A stretch of 64,000 bases of DNA from Erpetoichthys calabaricus (lineage: Eukaryota > Chordata > Cladistia > Polypteriformes > Polypteridae): the NCBI RefSeq assembly GCF_900747795.2, contig NC_041396.2, positions 36,958,674 through 37,022,673 of the forward strand, written 5' to 3'. The notes under the pieces were generated by a model. The model was not told the DNA's origin. It did no database searches and saw nothing but the letters and a program-made list of their open reading frames with translations. Position numbers and translations under genes: made by a program. This document shows, one piece after another, positions 15,088 through 27,365 of this stretch (position 1 is its first letter; each line of letters opens with the position of its first letter).

Positions 15088-15395
15088 GGCACAAGGTGGT
15101 TCAGTCATAGCACCGCTGACTCCTAGTAAGAAGCCTGGGGGTCAAGCCCAGGATGCTCCCAGGTGTGGGGTTTGCCTGTGGGTCAGCATGGGTTTGCTGT
15201 GGTATCCCACCAAGTCCTAAGACATGCAGGTAGGGTGAATTGGCGATGTTAAATCATCTCTTGATGTATGTATGTGTTCACCATGCAATGGGCTGGTCTG
15301 TGGGTGGTTTCCTGCCTGCGCCCGTTGCTTTCTACGATAGGCTTCAGGTGCCCCTGGCCTGGATAAGTGGTTTTATAAGATGGATGGTGCAATAA
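15088..15395 (+). mobile_element. Old, diverged V-SINE copy
   Basis: The order of V-SINE segments is kept (gcacaaggtggttcagt head, gggtttgc, agacatgcaggtagggtgaattggcgat, then a gcctggataagtgg tail), but divergence is much higher than in the other copies here, so it is an older insertion. Confidence 0.7.
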
Positions 15396-15800
15396 ATAGT
15401 ATAATAGTATAATCTGTCCTGCCCAAAGCAGCCTTTCAAACAAATAGAGAAAAAAATACTCTGTACAATTTCAATTACAGGTTAGTTCACTTTTACAGAT
15501 TTAGCTTGAAAGAGGTTATTTCAACTTGAATATGTTCTTGTCGGCAAACAAATCCTTGGTAGTCAGCAATGAGCGACTAAAACAGTAGTGCATGTGGTTG
15601 TGGCTTATGCATGCCTATACAAACAGCGGCATGGTGGTCTGAGAAAATCTAAATCACATGTGACACTCTGACAAAATATTTAAAATACAAAAATGTGGCA
15701 TCTGTGTCTTTGATGAAGCAAATAAATAACAGAAAACACTCCAACTTCCAAACCATTTAACTAAGTCACACCTGAATGTTACGCTATGTATAACTTCTTT
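15396..15800. other. Intergenic, nothing recognised
   Basis: No supportable feature. The last bases (ataacttcttt) are the target-site copy of the next SINE. Confidence 0.5.
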
Positions 15801-16131
15801 GAGAGTCAGTCAGTCATTGTCCAACCTGCTACATCCTAACACAGGGTCACAGGGGTCTGCTGGAGCCAATCCCAGCCAGCACAGGGCACAAGGCAGGAAC
15901 AAATCTCAGGCAGGACACACACACCCACACACCAAGCACACACTAGGACCAATTTAGAATCGCCAATACACCTAATCTGCATGTCTTTGGACTGTGGGAG
16001 GAAACCGGAGCACCCAGAGGAAACCCACGCAGACACGGGGAGAACATGCAAACTCCACACAGGGAGGACCTGGGAAGCGAACCCGGGTCTCCTAACTGCG
16101 AGGCAGCAGCGCTACAAACTGCGCCACCCTG
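15801..16131 (-). mobile_element. V-SINE copy (antisense)
   Basis: Full set of V-SINE segments on the minus strand, with head at about 16131 and tail at 15801. The flanks ataacttcttt (15790-15800) and ataacttctct (starting 16133) are a target-site duplication with one mismatch. Confidence 0.88.
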
Positions 16132-16749
16132 CATAACTTCTCTAACTTCTTAAATAAGAAAGAGTTTATTTTGCCACAATTAAAATATGTACACAAATCA
16201 ACCTAAAACACAATGCATTCTATCATTTAAATATTGTTCATGGTATTTGTGTCCTTTACAATGATGATGACTGAATATTAAACCGATTTAGAAGTCCTGG
16301 ACCGGTCCTTTAGGAGTTGCATGCTGAATTTAAGCCTATGTTACAAAGACCATCATGTAGAAATCATACAATTCCTATTCTGTTACAGGTTTAGAAAATG
16401 GATGGATAAATGGATGGATGGACATCAGAATGAGACTGACGTGTCATTGAAATATGCAATAGTATTATTGCCTAAACTTTTTTGTTTTTCATTTCACATA
16501 ACTGTCTTTTTTTGTAAAGCGCTTTGAGATACATATCCTGTACAAAAATGTGCTATATACAGTAAATAAATGTTAAACAAGACTTCTTGTTCACTTCATT
16601 GTCCTACTGCATGAAGTCACTAAAATGCCAGCACCAAAGAAGTCTGTATAGGATGTATGGATGCTCAAAACTTTCAGTAACCTTAAGCTAACCTCAGCGT
16701 TGCCTTCTTAAGTAATATATTTTCTATTGTATATTCAATTTAATTTTTT
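16132..16749. other. Intergenic with a retroposon-tail-like motif
   Basis: 16505-16575 reads gtaaagcgctttgag then gtgctatatacagtaaataa, the 3'-tail motif common in fish SINEs/LINEs. The body upstream was not identified. Confidence 0.45.
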
Positions 16750-17199
16750 GTGCTTCTTGTAGTCTGTAAAACTGTCTTTGTGCAGCGTGCTGTAAGCCTA
16801 TTTCCGGCTGAGAGGATGGCCAATTTGCCCAGCAGTGTTCCCTATACCCTTGGGTGTGTGGTGGTGTGTTCAACCAGAACTTTCTTCAGGGTCATCGTCC
16901 ATTATTCAAGATTTACCCAGTTGAGATTCATGTCAGCAAACAGGAATGAAATATCCAATACCATTTGTTCCCTTAAAGATAGTCACAATAAGCTAAATCA
17001 AGAAGCAAGGAGATCAATTGCAGGAAATAAACTTTTACAAGACATTATGGTGCATCTTAATCTTCACACACTGCTGAGGAGGACCAACAAAGAACGCTCC
17101 ATGTGCGCCTTTAATTTTGTGGAAAAGAAGCAAGCAGTATGGTGCTCCTGTTACAAAGAATTGCAAAATCCTGTTCATAAAGAACAGGTATGTGTGTAG
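16750..17199 (+). other. Orphan open frame, possible exon of an unrecognised gene
   Basis: An unbroken 149-codon frame with no recognised domain; the first ATG is at 16816 (MANLPSSVPYTLGCV). A pyrimidine-rich stretch ending in cttcttgtag at 16761 could be a splice acceptor, and aacag/gtatgtgtg at about 17188 a donor, so the frame could be one internal exon. Codons show no obvious repeat origin and the translation is not low-complexity. I cannot name a family. It may equally be a chance frame. Confidence 0.25.
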
Positions 17200-18925
17200 A
17201 AATTTATTTTACTGGGTGACCAGCAAACACCTCGCCACACGATAGTTAGCACTGGAACTGGATAAGCAGAGTGTAGAGTAGGTTGAGTCATTCAGTGTGT
17301 GCAGTCTACCTTCTTTTTCCATGTTACTGTGGCTTGTGCTGTTCTGCCCTTAAGTCTTTAGATTCTACATGTGAGGTGCTGCTGTTTTTAATTTGTGAAG
17401 AACCAAGCCAAGAGATTTTCCTGAACAGCTGGTGGTTCCAAGGCTCTCGGTTTACTTAACGTTGAAATCTTGTTGGCTATTTGAGGTCAGATGACATCAC
17501 AATAATCTGATGACAACCAAAACAGACCAGACACCAGGACCCCATTGTTTGACTGAATTTTTGTGACATGAAAGCTGCTTTAACTTGCATGTTTTGCTAG
17601 TTATTAGCAAAAGAAGCAGACAAATTATTAGTTAGGTAAGTTCATGTAAATGTCAGAGAAGTCTGCAGACATATAAGAAAACTGTAGCGTGGCTCCCCCA
17701 TCATTTTAATGCCAAAAACATTGCTATGAATTTTGAAAGGCACTATATGTGAGTCATAATGTGCTTCATTACACGTGAGTGCTTCTGCTTATAGGAGTCA
17801 GGTAGAACACCGACTGGTGCAGGACAATGAAAGACTTACCTTCAAATAGGGATACAAAAGAATTGTCAAAAAAAATTGTAACGATGGTTCAAACGGTCAA
17901 AAAGACAAAAAAGTGGGGAGGGTCAAAACTGAAATAAGTCAGAAAATCCAAGGTCAAGGATATCAAAAAGTGAGGTCCTAACCAAAATAAAAGCGCTGAC
18001 TGTGTGGGAGTTATTTGGACTCCTTTCAATGTGCGCCACCGTCACAAATGGTCCTTGTGTATCGAGAGCACGATTGTGTTGGCATCAGGTCACATGCTTG
18101 ACTGTTTTATTGCTCTTTCGTATCAATTTATCATGTTTTTGTTTTTTTTCCATACAGTTTTTCCTCTCCTTTTCACTCACTATTTGCCTATTTGATTATA
18201 AGGATTCAGTTTATTACACTGGTTTTTGGTTTGCACATTTCTGCAAGATTTTTCTGTTTGTATTTTTATTATTTCATCGCCCTTTTGTTTACCTATGTGT
18301 ACCACCATTTGTTTACGGGTTTCCTTGGTTTATGACCCAGATGTGCATGGCCTGTGAGGTGACAATATAAAAGGTCATCATTAAGGTCATGTCTCTTTCC
18401 AAGACTATGGATAACCACCTTTGATCATTGTGGTTTATTTTGGTAAGTATTCTTTGCACTTCGTTAAATCATTTTTGGCTTTACATTCAACTTTGTCTTG
18501 TTTTTGGTACTCATCTTATGGTTCTGGTGCTCATTTAACTCAATTCCTGGCTATGTGATCTCCACTTGCCTCGTGACTGCATTTCTTCTCCTTATCCTTT
18601 GCCTCATCCTGTTCTATATTTTCTATCTTAACACAACATTGACAATCAAATTAAACCAAAGCAATAAACAAAATGAGATTGCATAATCATAATAATAAAG
18701 AAATTATTGCATCAAACCAATAAAATGTAAAATAAATGTTCCCAAAAGCATAACTTGGTAGGCCTGCTCTGCGAGTCATTCAATAAATAAAGGCCTCCTT
18801 GCTTCTCCTATGCTATGTAGATACAGAAATGGTTCTGTTCTTTCTCAGATGCTATGATACCCTGGAAATAACATCACCATGCTGTCCCGTACATGTATAG
18901 TGTATGTACTCATGTGAAATGTATA
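17200..18925. other. Intergenic, nothing recognised
   Basis: Open frames at 18002-18370 and 18498-18686 are composed of T-rich, low-complexity codons and are not supported as genes. Confidence 0.5.
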
Positions 18926-19274
18926 CAGATAGTCCCCTACTTATGAACTTTTGAGTTTTAAACTTTCATACATACGAACAAAGTGGCCTTCAAGTCCAAA
19001 ATTAGCACTTAAGGATAACTCGCATGTCCGGCAAGTTGTGGCAACAGGTACGGAAAGATCTTATTTTTGTTATTATATACGTTATCTCACATACAATACT
19101 TCTAAGTTGTTCAAAGAACATTAAAAACCACAGAAAAACATTGTTTATATGTCCAAATTCAGAGCTGTCCGAAACTAAAACATTTATCCACACGTACCAA
19201 TACGTTCTGGACTTACTCAGAAAATGGACTTACGAACAGCCTTTCGAACCTGTTCGTAAGTAGGGGACAGACTG
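18926..19274. mobile_element. Tigger/pogo-like MITE, 349 bp
   Basis: Terminal inverted repeats cagatagtcccctacttatg and (inverted) cagtctgtcccctacttacg, flanked by TA on both sides (18924-18925, 19275-19276). The TA target and the CAG-n-GTCCCC ends fit Tigger-type Tc1/mariner elements. No transposase frame. Confidence 0.85.
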
Positions 19275-20033
19275 TACTATATAACCAAAAGTTTGTGGAC
19301 ACCTGATCATCACATCTGTAACAGTCTCTACAATTCGAGGAAAGCTTTCTGTAAGATTTTTGAGTGTATATATGAGAAATTGTGCCCATTCAGCCAAAAA
19401 AGCATTTGTGAGGTCAGGTACTGATGTTGGATAAGAAGACCTTCCAATTCATCTCAATGACGTTCAAAAGATTTGAAGTCAGGGCTCTGCACAGGCCACT
19501 TGAGTTCCTCCATGTCTTTACAGGCTTTGTGCACAGGGACACAGTCATGCTGGAACAGAAAGGGGCCTTCCAAAAACTGTTGCAACATAGCTGGAAGCAC
19601 ACAATGGTCTAAAATGTATTTGCATGCAGTAGCATTAAAAGTACCCTTTACTGGAACCAATGGGCCACCCCAAACACTGTGAAATGGCCCCAGACCATTA
19701 TTCCTCCTCCACAAAACTTTACAGTAGGCACTATGCCATTTAAAAGGTAGCATTCTCCTGGCATCTGCCAAACCCAGATTTGTCCATCAGACTACCAGAT
19801 AATGAAGAGAGATTCTTTACTAAAGAGAGCAAATTCCTACTGCTCCAGACTCCAAAGGCAACGTGTTTTGCACCACACCAGCCAATATTTGCCATCGGGC
19901 ATCATGAGCTTGAGCTTGTGCACAACTGTTTTGACCATTGAAACCCATTTCAGGGAGCTCCTAATGCACAGTTTTTGTGATGACATTTCTTTTAGAGTTT
20001 AGATAGAACTCTGTTTAGAGTAATGGACTACTG

Positions 20034-20190
20034 CATAGTATCTTAAACTGTGAGTCATGGGTTGCCACCTTTTGAGGCAAGGAGGGTCGTGACTCACTAT
20101 TATATTTAATGAGGCCATCATGGGCTGGGTTTTGAAAACACTAAGAAATAAAAGCTTGGGGTGTGAGATAAAAGAGTTTAAGAAGCACTG
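20034..20190. mobile_element. Short hAT-like element nested in the Tc1 copy
   Basis: Ends catagtatcttaaact and (inverted) cagtgcttcttaaactc resemble hAT termini. The interior gtgagtcatgggttgcc is typical of Charlie-like ends. Tc1 sequence resumes after it. The 8-bp target copies (gactactg / gattggca) do not match well, so the boundaries are tentative. Confidence 0.5.
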
Positions 20191-20302
20191 GATTGGCAGT
20201 TTTTACGTGATACTGTATGTGCTTCAACAGCCAGAGGCCCTACATTGAGTTTGTGTGGTCTACCGCTTCATGGCTGAACTGTTGTTGCTCCTAAAAACTT
20301 CC

Positions 20303-20718
20303 ATCCTTCCATCCATTTTCCAACCCGCTGAATCCGAACACATGGTCACAGGGGTCTGCTGGAGCCAATCCCAGCCAACACAGGGCACAAGGCAGGAACC
20401 AATCCTGAGCAGGGTGCCAACCCACCGCAGGACACACACAAACACACCCACACACCAAGCACACACTAGGGCCAATTTAGAATCGCCAATCCACCTAATC
20501 TGCATGTCTTTGGACTGTGGGAGGAAACCGGAGCGCCAGGAGGAAACCCACGCAGACACGGGGAGAACATGCAAACTCCACGCAGGGAGGACCTGGGAAG
20601 CGAACCCAGGTCTTCTAACTGCGAGGCAGCAGCGCTACCACTGCGTCCAAGTACAGGCCGAACCCGAGCGTGTTTAGCTTCCGAGATCAGACGAGATCAT
20701 ACTGGTGTGGCCGTAAGC
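20303..20718 (-). mobile_element. Chimeric SINE: 5S rRNA head joined to a V-SINE body
   Basis: Reading the minus strand from 20718, the first ~75 nt (20644-20718) match the 5' half of 5S rRNA: gcttacggccacacca, atctcgtctgatctcggaag, gtacttgga. From about 20645 downward the sequence is V-SINE from gcagtggtagcgctg through the B box, central domain and (atgg)n tail. A 13-bp target duplication (cctaaaaacttcc 20290-20302, cctagaagcttcc 20718-20730) encloses 5S head and SINE together, so they inserted as one molecule. Confidence 0.88.
20644..20718 (-). ncRNA. 5S rRNA-derived segment (5' half only)
   Basis: Begins at the exact 5' end of 5S rRNA and keeps the region of the 5S A box and intermediate element, but lacks the C box and 3' half. 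It is part of the chimeric SINE, not a functional rRNA gene. Confidence 0.85.
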
Positions 20719-21003
20719 CTAGAAGCTTCCATTTTGCAATAATAGCACTTACATTTGACCAGGGCAGATTGAGCAGACCAGAAATTTCAGACACAGACTT
20801 GTTGCAAAGCTAACATTCCTATGAGTGTGCCACGTTTAAAATTACTGATCTCTTCAGTACGACCCCATTCTACTGCCAATGTTTGTTGATGGAGAAGGCA
20901 TGGCTATGGGTTTGATTTTATGCACCAGTTAATAGCGACTATAACTGAAACACCTGAACTCAGTAATTCGGAGAGTGTTCTACATACTTTTGCCCATATA
21001 GTG

Positions 21004-21815
21004 TATGTGTGTATATTTTAAAAATGAATTTGCAATGAAATGTGCTAAGTAGAACCAGTGTTGAAGATTAAATTGAGGTTGTGTACATTTCCAATGCACT
21101 CACATTCAAGATTTTATTTCCAGAAGTAACTGTTGCCTACATGCATAAAAACTGGCAACAGCGGAGGAACAGTTGGAGGCATTATACCCCCTTAAATACT
21201 GGGGAGGATACCGCTAGAGGTCCTCTTTTCTGTCAGGGTTGCTCACACTCAACTGCCATGATTTCAGCGGTGGAGCAAGCGCCCTGTACCTTGGCTGAGG
21301 TCTGCCTTTCATATTCCAGTGACATGGATCAGGAAGGTATACATTACTCCATGAAATGGCACCAACAAACAAAGAAGTCCAAAGTACAGTGATATGACAT
21401 TGATATGCGACAGGAAAATGGTGGAGGTGACGGCCCTCATATACATCAGTCAGTGTATGAGGCATCCCAGACAGAGACACATAGTTCCTACTATCGATCT
21501 GAAGTGCATAACATTTTACTCTCAAAAATATGTATAAATACTGCAACATACATATTTATTACATATGCAGTGTAGTTCTGCTTTGTATAAATTTACATTT
21601 ATTTAATTCAGCAGCATCCATCAAAAAAGCACACTCTGCTATTTTATGTCGCCATAAACAATACTAATGCATTCCAATGTGCCCAGAGGCTACAGCAAAT
21701 AATTCTGCTAAACACAGAAAATGTAACATCTGTCAGGGAAACAGATTACTGTGCAAACCTCATAGCAGAAATTAAAGACACATCTGGCTGGTAACTGCAA
21801 AAAACAGCTTTCGCT
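21004..21815. other. Intergenic, nothing recognised
   Basis: No supportable feature between the Tc1 copy and the start of duplicated unit A. Confidence 0.5.
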
Positions 21816-22666
21816 TCATGCAAGTCTGGATCATCCATCCTTTTGATTTCAATATCCATATGATGGAGTAGGCGCCCATGTTTATCACCTTCTGCTTTTG
21901 GGCAATATATTGTAACTGAATACATAAACTACGACTAGAGACAGGAGATCATTTTAATGTGGCTGGCAGCAGTCTAATTTGACACTTATTCATCCATCCA
22001 TCCTTCAATTTCCTGAACCAGCTTTCATTGTCCCAAGGAGCTATAATCCACTTAACAGCATTAAGCTCAAAAAAAGGCACTAACTCTGGATGGAGCACTG
22101 AGACATGGCGGGGCACAATCAGCCACACTCGCACTCACGTGGTGACAAATCAAAATTATCAGTCAACCACCATACACATGATGGGGGATGCAATGTGTAT
22201 GGTGGAAAAATTTTAAGGAGTTCACAAGCATTCACGAGTTATGGAGTCGGAGCCATGTGCATCTAAACACAAGGACCACTCAGGACCACAGAAATGAAGG
22301 CCCCACATAGTAAACCACTTTCAGTGTTCAGGGACACTTAGCACCTCAAATCTCAGGTCTGGTGCCAAGAGCTGCCAGCTTTCATAGACCTGAGGAGGTC
22401 AGCTTCCTGGATTTTAGAAGCCTCGCTGGCAGCATGAACCTTTGCTTCTCCTTCATGAATGAACCCCTGTTAATACACATCAAAGTTTATGGCAGCCAAT
22501 CAACATACTGTAGAGGAAAATACATGCATTAGAAAAGTGGATGTCGTGTGCTTGCTGTAAATTTCATTGGGTCACAATTTAAGTATACTCCCTAAGAAAG
22601 TAAGAAAGTTGCACTAAGAAGCAGAAGCAGTATTCATAATTACGCAAAAACTGACATGCAGAAAAA

Positions 22667-23560
<894 letters not shown>

Positions 23561-23594
23561 TTACCAATATACCAATCAGATACATCCTTGGAAT

Positions 23595-23730
23595 GGAAAG
23601 GGTGAAATCGAGACACAACAAGGGAGAACATGCAAACACCACATGGGTATTGCCCAGGCTAGGAAGTTAATGTAGGTCTCTGGATCAGTAAGATAACAAG
23701 GCTAAGAGCTGTGGCACCATGTAACCCAAA
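23595..23730 (-). mobile_element. Very old V-SINE fragment (antisense)
   Basis: Matches the V-SINE head and centre only weakly (gggagaacatgcaaacacca and a degraded B box). The corresponding place in unit C (about 57105-57240) carries the same fragment, so it predates the duplication. Confidence 0.5.
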
Positions 23731-24129
23731 ATATTATGATATATTTAGATCCTTCTGTACACACTGTTCAGTCAATCAGTAGTGCAACGGCTAACAGTCA
23801 CAGCTTCGGAAGCCAAGGTTTGAAACTCTCATCCAGTAACTGTTTGTGCAAAGGTTGCATATTTTGCAGATGTATGGTGGGTTTTTTCTAGGTATTCTCA
23901 CTATCATAATACATCACAGAGATGTGCACATTAGCTAAATTAATAACTCTTGATTAGCCCCATGTGTGTGTGCTCTGTGGTGGACTGGTGTTCTTATACT
24001 GCTGCAACCAATTCTGGCTTTTTCAGTTGTAAACTGGATTATATCTTGTCATGTGTGGACTACTATAACTCTGTACTGACATAGGAGTATCTGTAAGTGT
24101 TACCAAGTCACTGCTGAAGATTTTGACGT

Positions 24130-24300
24130 CAAACTTCAATCAAGACTCTTTTAATGTGTAGCTCCAGACCAGTGGAATGAGCTGCCAAGTCCATCCAAAC
24201 CACTGATTTACTCACGATGTTCAACAAGTGTTTAAAGACTCCCTTCTTCCATGAATTTTTGGATGTGAGGTTCTCAGTAGGGAAAAAAAGAGTAACAACC
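24130..24300 (+). mobile_element. Possible relic of a CR1/L2-type LINE C-terminus
   Basis: One frame reads PDQWNELPSPSKP, like the C-terminal SWN-x-LP segment of CR1-group reverse transcriptases. A diverged counterpart lies near 57650-57800 in unit C. Too short and decayed to classify. Confidence 0.35.
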
Positions 24301-24811
24301 TTTCTTCTGTGTCTGGTGTAAAGCTCGTTACTTTTGATAGTCAGAGCTGTAAGCTTGTCCTGTAACATGTTTCAAACCAGCAAGTAGATTGATGTTTACT
24401 CCATTATTTTGACCTCTTTTGTAAGTCAGTATAGATAAAAGCACGTGCTGAGTGAAAAAGTCAGAATTAGTGTAAGCCGCCTTGATTTGGGGTGTTCATA
24501 AGTAATGTAACAATTTACTTCATGAAGTAGAAGTACATAATAAACAAGATTACTTGCATATATTAAAATATATGTTTCATTTTAAATGTTTAAAGTCTAG
24601 ATATTCTCAATTGTAATACTACTTCTTCTTCTTCTTTCAGCTGCTCCCGTTAGGTGTTGCCACAGCAGATCATCTTCTTCCATATCTTTCTGTCCTCTAC
24701 ATCTTGCTCTGTCACATCCATGACCTGCATGTCCTCTCTCACCACATCCATAAATCTTCTCTTAGGCCTTTCTCTTTTCCTCTTCCCTGGCAGTTCTATC
24801 CTTAGCATTCT

Positions 24812-24991
<180 letters not shown>

Positions 24992-25057
24992 TCTCCCAAT
25001 ATATCCAGTATCTGTCCTCTGCACATGTCCAAACCAACACAACCTCACCTTTCTGAC

Positions 25058-25606
25058 TTTAGAACATTAGAACACTCTAAATGAGAACAGGCCATTCAGC
25101 CCAACAAAGTTCACCAGTCCTATCCACTTGTTTCTCCCAAAAATACATCAAGTCGAGTTTTGAAAGTCCTTAAAGTCCTTCTGTCTACCACACTACTTGG
25201 TAGCTAATTCCAAGTGTCTATCGTTCTTTGTGTAAAGAAAAACTTCCTCATGTTTTGTGCAAAATATACCCTTAACAAGTTTCCAACTGTGTTCACATGT
25301 TCTTGATGAACTCTTTTTTTAAAAATAACAGTCTCAAGCCTCTGTACTAATTCCCTTTATAATTTTAAACTTTTCAATAATGTCATTTCTTTATCTTCTT
25401 TAACTTAAACTAAAAAGGTTCATCTCTTTTAATCTTTCCTCATAATTCATCCTCTGTAGCCCTGTGGTCAGCCTAGTCGTTCTTCTCTGGACCGTTTCTA
25501 GGTCTGCTATGTCCATTTTGTATCCTGGAGACCAAAACTGCACTCAGTATTCCAGATGAGGCCTCACCAGTGCATTATAAAGGTTGAGCAGAACCTCCTT
25601 GGACTT
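25058..25606 (-). mobile_element. CR1-type LINE 3' fragment nested in the RTE element
   Basis: Minus-strand translation gives [28 protein letters not shown] and [13 protein letters not shown], the conserved CR1 C-terminal block (family form ALVRPHLEYCVQFWSP). The 3' end reads gagtgttctaatgttcta, like the short octamer-type CR1 tail. Several stops are present. The RTE sequence resumes on both sides with a short gacttt/gaacttt duplication. Confidence 0.85.
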
Positions 25607-26859
25607 TGAACTTTGTCTCGCAACCATCCAACCTGAGCCGACCCTCTAATGTATTCATTTCTAATCCTGTCCATCCTCGTCACACCCAGTGCAAATCCTA
25701 ACATCTTTAACTCTGCTCTGTCGCATGTTTTATGGTCAGTGCCACCGTCTCCAACCCGTATAACATAGCTGGTCTCACTACCGTCCTGTAGACCTTCCCT
25801 TTCACTCTTGCTGATACCCGTCTGTCACAAATTACTCCTCACACTCTTCTCCATCCATTCCACCCTGCCTGCACTCTCTTCTTCACTTCTCTTCCACAAT
25901 CCCCATTACTGTGTACTGTTGATCCCAAGTATTTAAACTCCTCCACCTTCGCCAACTCTACTCCTTGCATCCTCACCATTCCACTGACCTCCCTCTCATT
26001 TACACACATGTATTCTGTCTTTTTCCTACTGACCTTCATTCCTCTCCTCTCTAGAGCATATCTCCACCTCTCCAGGGTCTCCTCAACCTGCTCCCTACTA
26101 TCGCTGCAGATCACAATGTCATCAGCAAACATCATAGTCCATGGGGACTCCTGTCTAATCTCATCTGTCAACCTGTCCATCACCATCCTCAATTGTAATA
26201 CAAAGCTGTCATTTCTCACCCTTTGATGGAGAGTTGAGCTACAGAATAAAGACATAGATCACTAGCAAAAGGTTAGACATCAAAAATAGCATCATATTCA
26301 TAATCACTAACCTTAAAATAGTCTAAAAACAGTACCCCACATGCTTATATTTGAAATTTGCCATTTTTGACCATCTGGGAGTTGCTCTTAGAGGGCTAGG
26401 GCCACCGGTAAAGAACAAAATATAAAAAATATTATCATATTGACGATCAGCAACTTTGAAATGGCATAAATGACACTCCACATCCCCATATTACTCATCC
26501 CCATTTTTTTGTGAAAAGGAGTCATTTTGAACCCTCGTAACCCAGTTCAAGTCTTTCTGATCATTTTTGCTGGAGTTCATGTATTAATTTATCTTTCATC
26601 ATAAACTTGTAAAGGAATCAAAAAAAAAAAAACAAAAACTCAGTGGTCGCCTAACTATACATCAAGACCAGTCGAATGGGGGTTTTCTTGTACTGGTGGG
26701 TCAGGAGGTGCTGGACAAGAAAAAAAAAAAACTGAAGTGATTTCAAAGCATTGATGATTGTTCTTATGAACACAATAAATGTCAATGTATGTGGGCTCAG
26801 TAATGAGCTGACGCAAGCAACATTTCCCACTACATCTTAGTGACAATATGGTGAAGTGA

Positions 26860-27178
26860 CTGCCTCGATAAAGTGTGGTGCTGACTCTGCAGCAGCAGAT
26901 GCCATGTTTACCTCACTGTGTAGTCCACTGTATCCTGTAAAGGTCTTGAAGGGGTTTGCTTACCATTAACAAGCTCACTACTCAATAAAGTTGAATTGAT
27001 CTAGTTAATAATACGTGCGTACAAATGTCCCTACTCTAGCTTTTCCTTCTAGACTTTCTCTTTCTTTGTGTGTTTCTGTCCCCATGTTCCTCCCTGTGTG
27101 GCTGCTGTTATCCTGGCTACAATTCCCATCAGAGTGAGATGCTGCCACTATAAACCAAGAGACATGAGCTCACAGCAA
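26860..27178 (+). promoter_or_regulatory. Candidate receptor promoter, unit A
   Basis: Conserved with 41140-41527 and 58600-58975. It holds a TATA box (ctataaac, 27148-27155) about 30 nt before the inferred start of exon 1, a homeodomain-type ttaataa about 150 nt upstream of it, and tccctgtg, which sits where unit B has an Ebf-like tccctgggg. Homeodomain plus Ebf sites are a known hallmark of olfactory receptor promoters; applying that here is inference. It would drive receptor gene 2. Confidence 0.6.
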
Positions 27179-27275
27179 CACTTCAGTTTCAGAGAAAACT
27201 GAACTTCATTCATAGCTCATTCATGACAGAACTTTGTGGCATTGGATTTTTCACACAGCACATCGTCACAGAAAG
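27179..27275 (+). other. Candidate non-coding first exon of receptor 2
   Basis: Strongly conserved with 41528-41621 and 58976-59074. Ends in cagaaag followed by the splice donor gtaagaagt. The natural partner is the acceptor ctcctctttttcag ending at 35519, giving an intron of about 8.2 kb. It contains an upstream ATG (atgacagaa) that would run out of frame past the splice. The 5' end is estimated from the TATA box. Confidence 0.6.
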
Positions 27276-27365
27276 GTAAGAAGTAATCTTGACGCTTTTG
27301 TAGGGGACAATGATTTGTACTTAAATTCATGCAGAACTAAAAATTAAATCTCATATTGTCACATA

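Larger units (their letters stand above)
19277..21003 (-). mobile_element. Tc1-like DNA transposon, with a hAT-like element and a SINE inside
   Basis: Ends are ctatataaccaaaagtttgt and (inverted) cactatatgggcaaaagtat, with TA outside both ends. Minus-strand translation gives Tc1 transposase pieces: FQHDCVPVHKA, WPVQSPDF and LDHCVLPAML, i.e. part of the DDE catalytic domain. Stops and frame changes show it is inactive. Without the two nested insertions it is about 1.15 kb, a normal size for Tc1. Confidence 0.88.

Noticed and set aside
20641-20718. Functional 5S rRNA gene
   Set aside because: Only the 5' half is present, it has internal gaps, and it shares a target duplication with the SINE.
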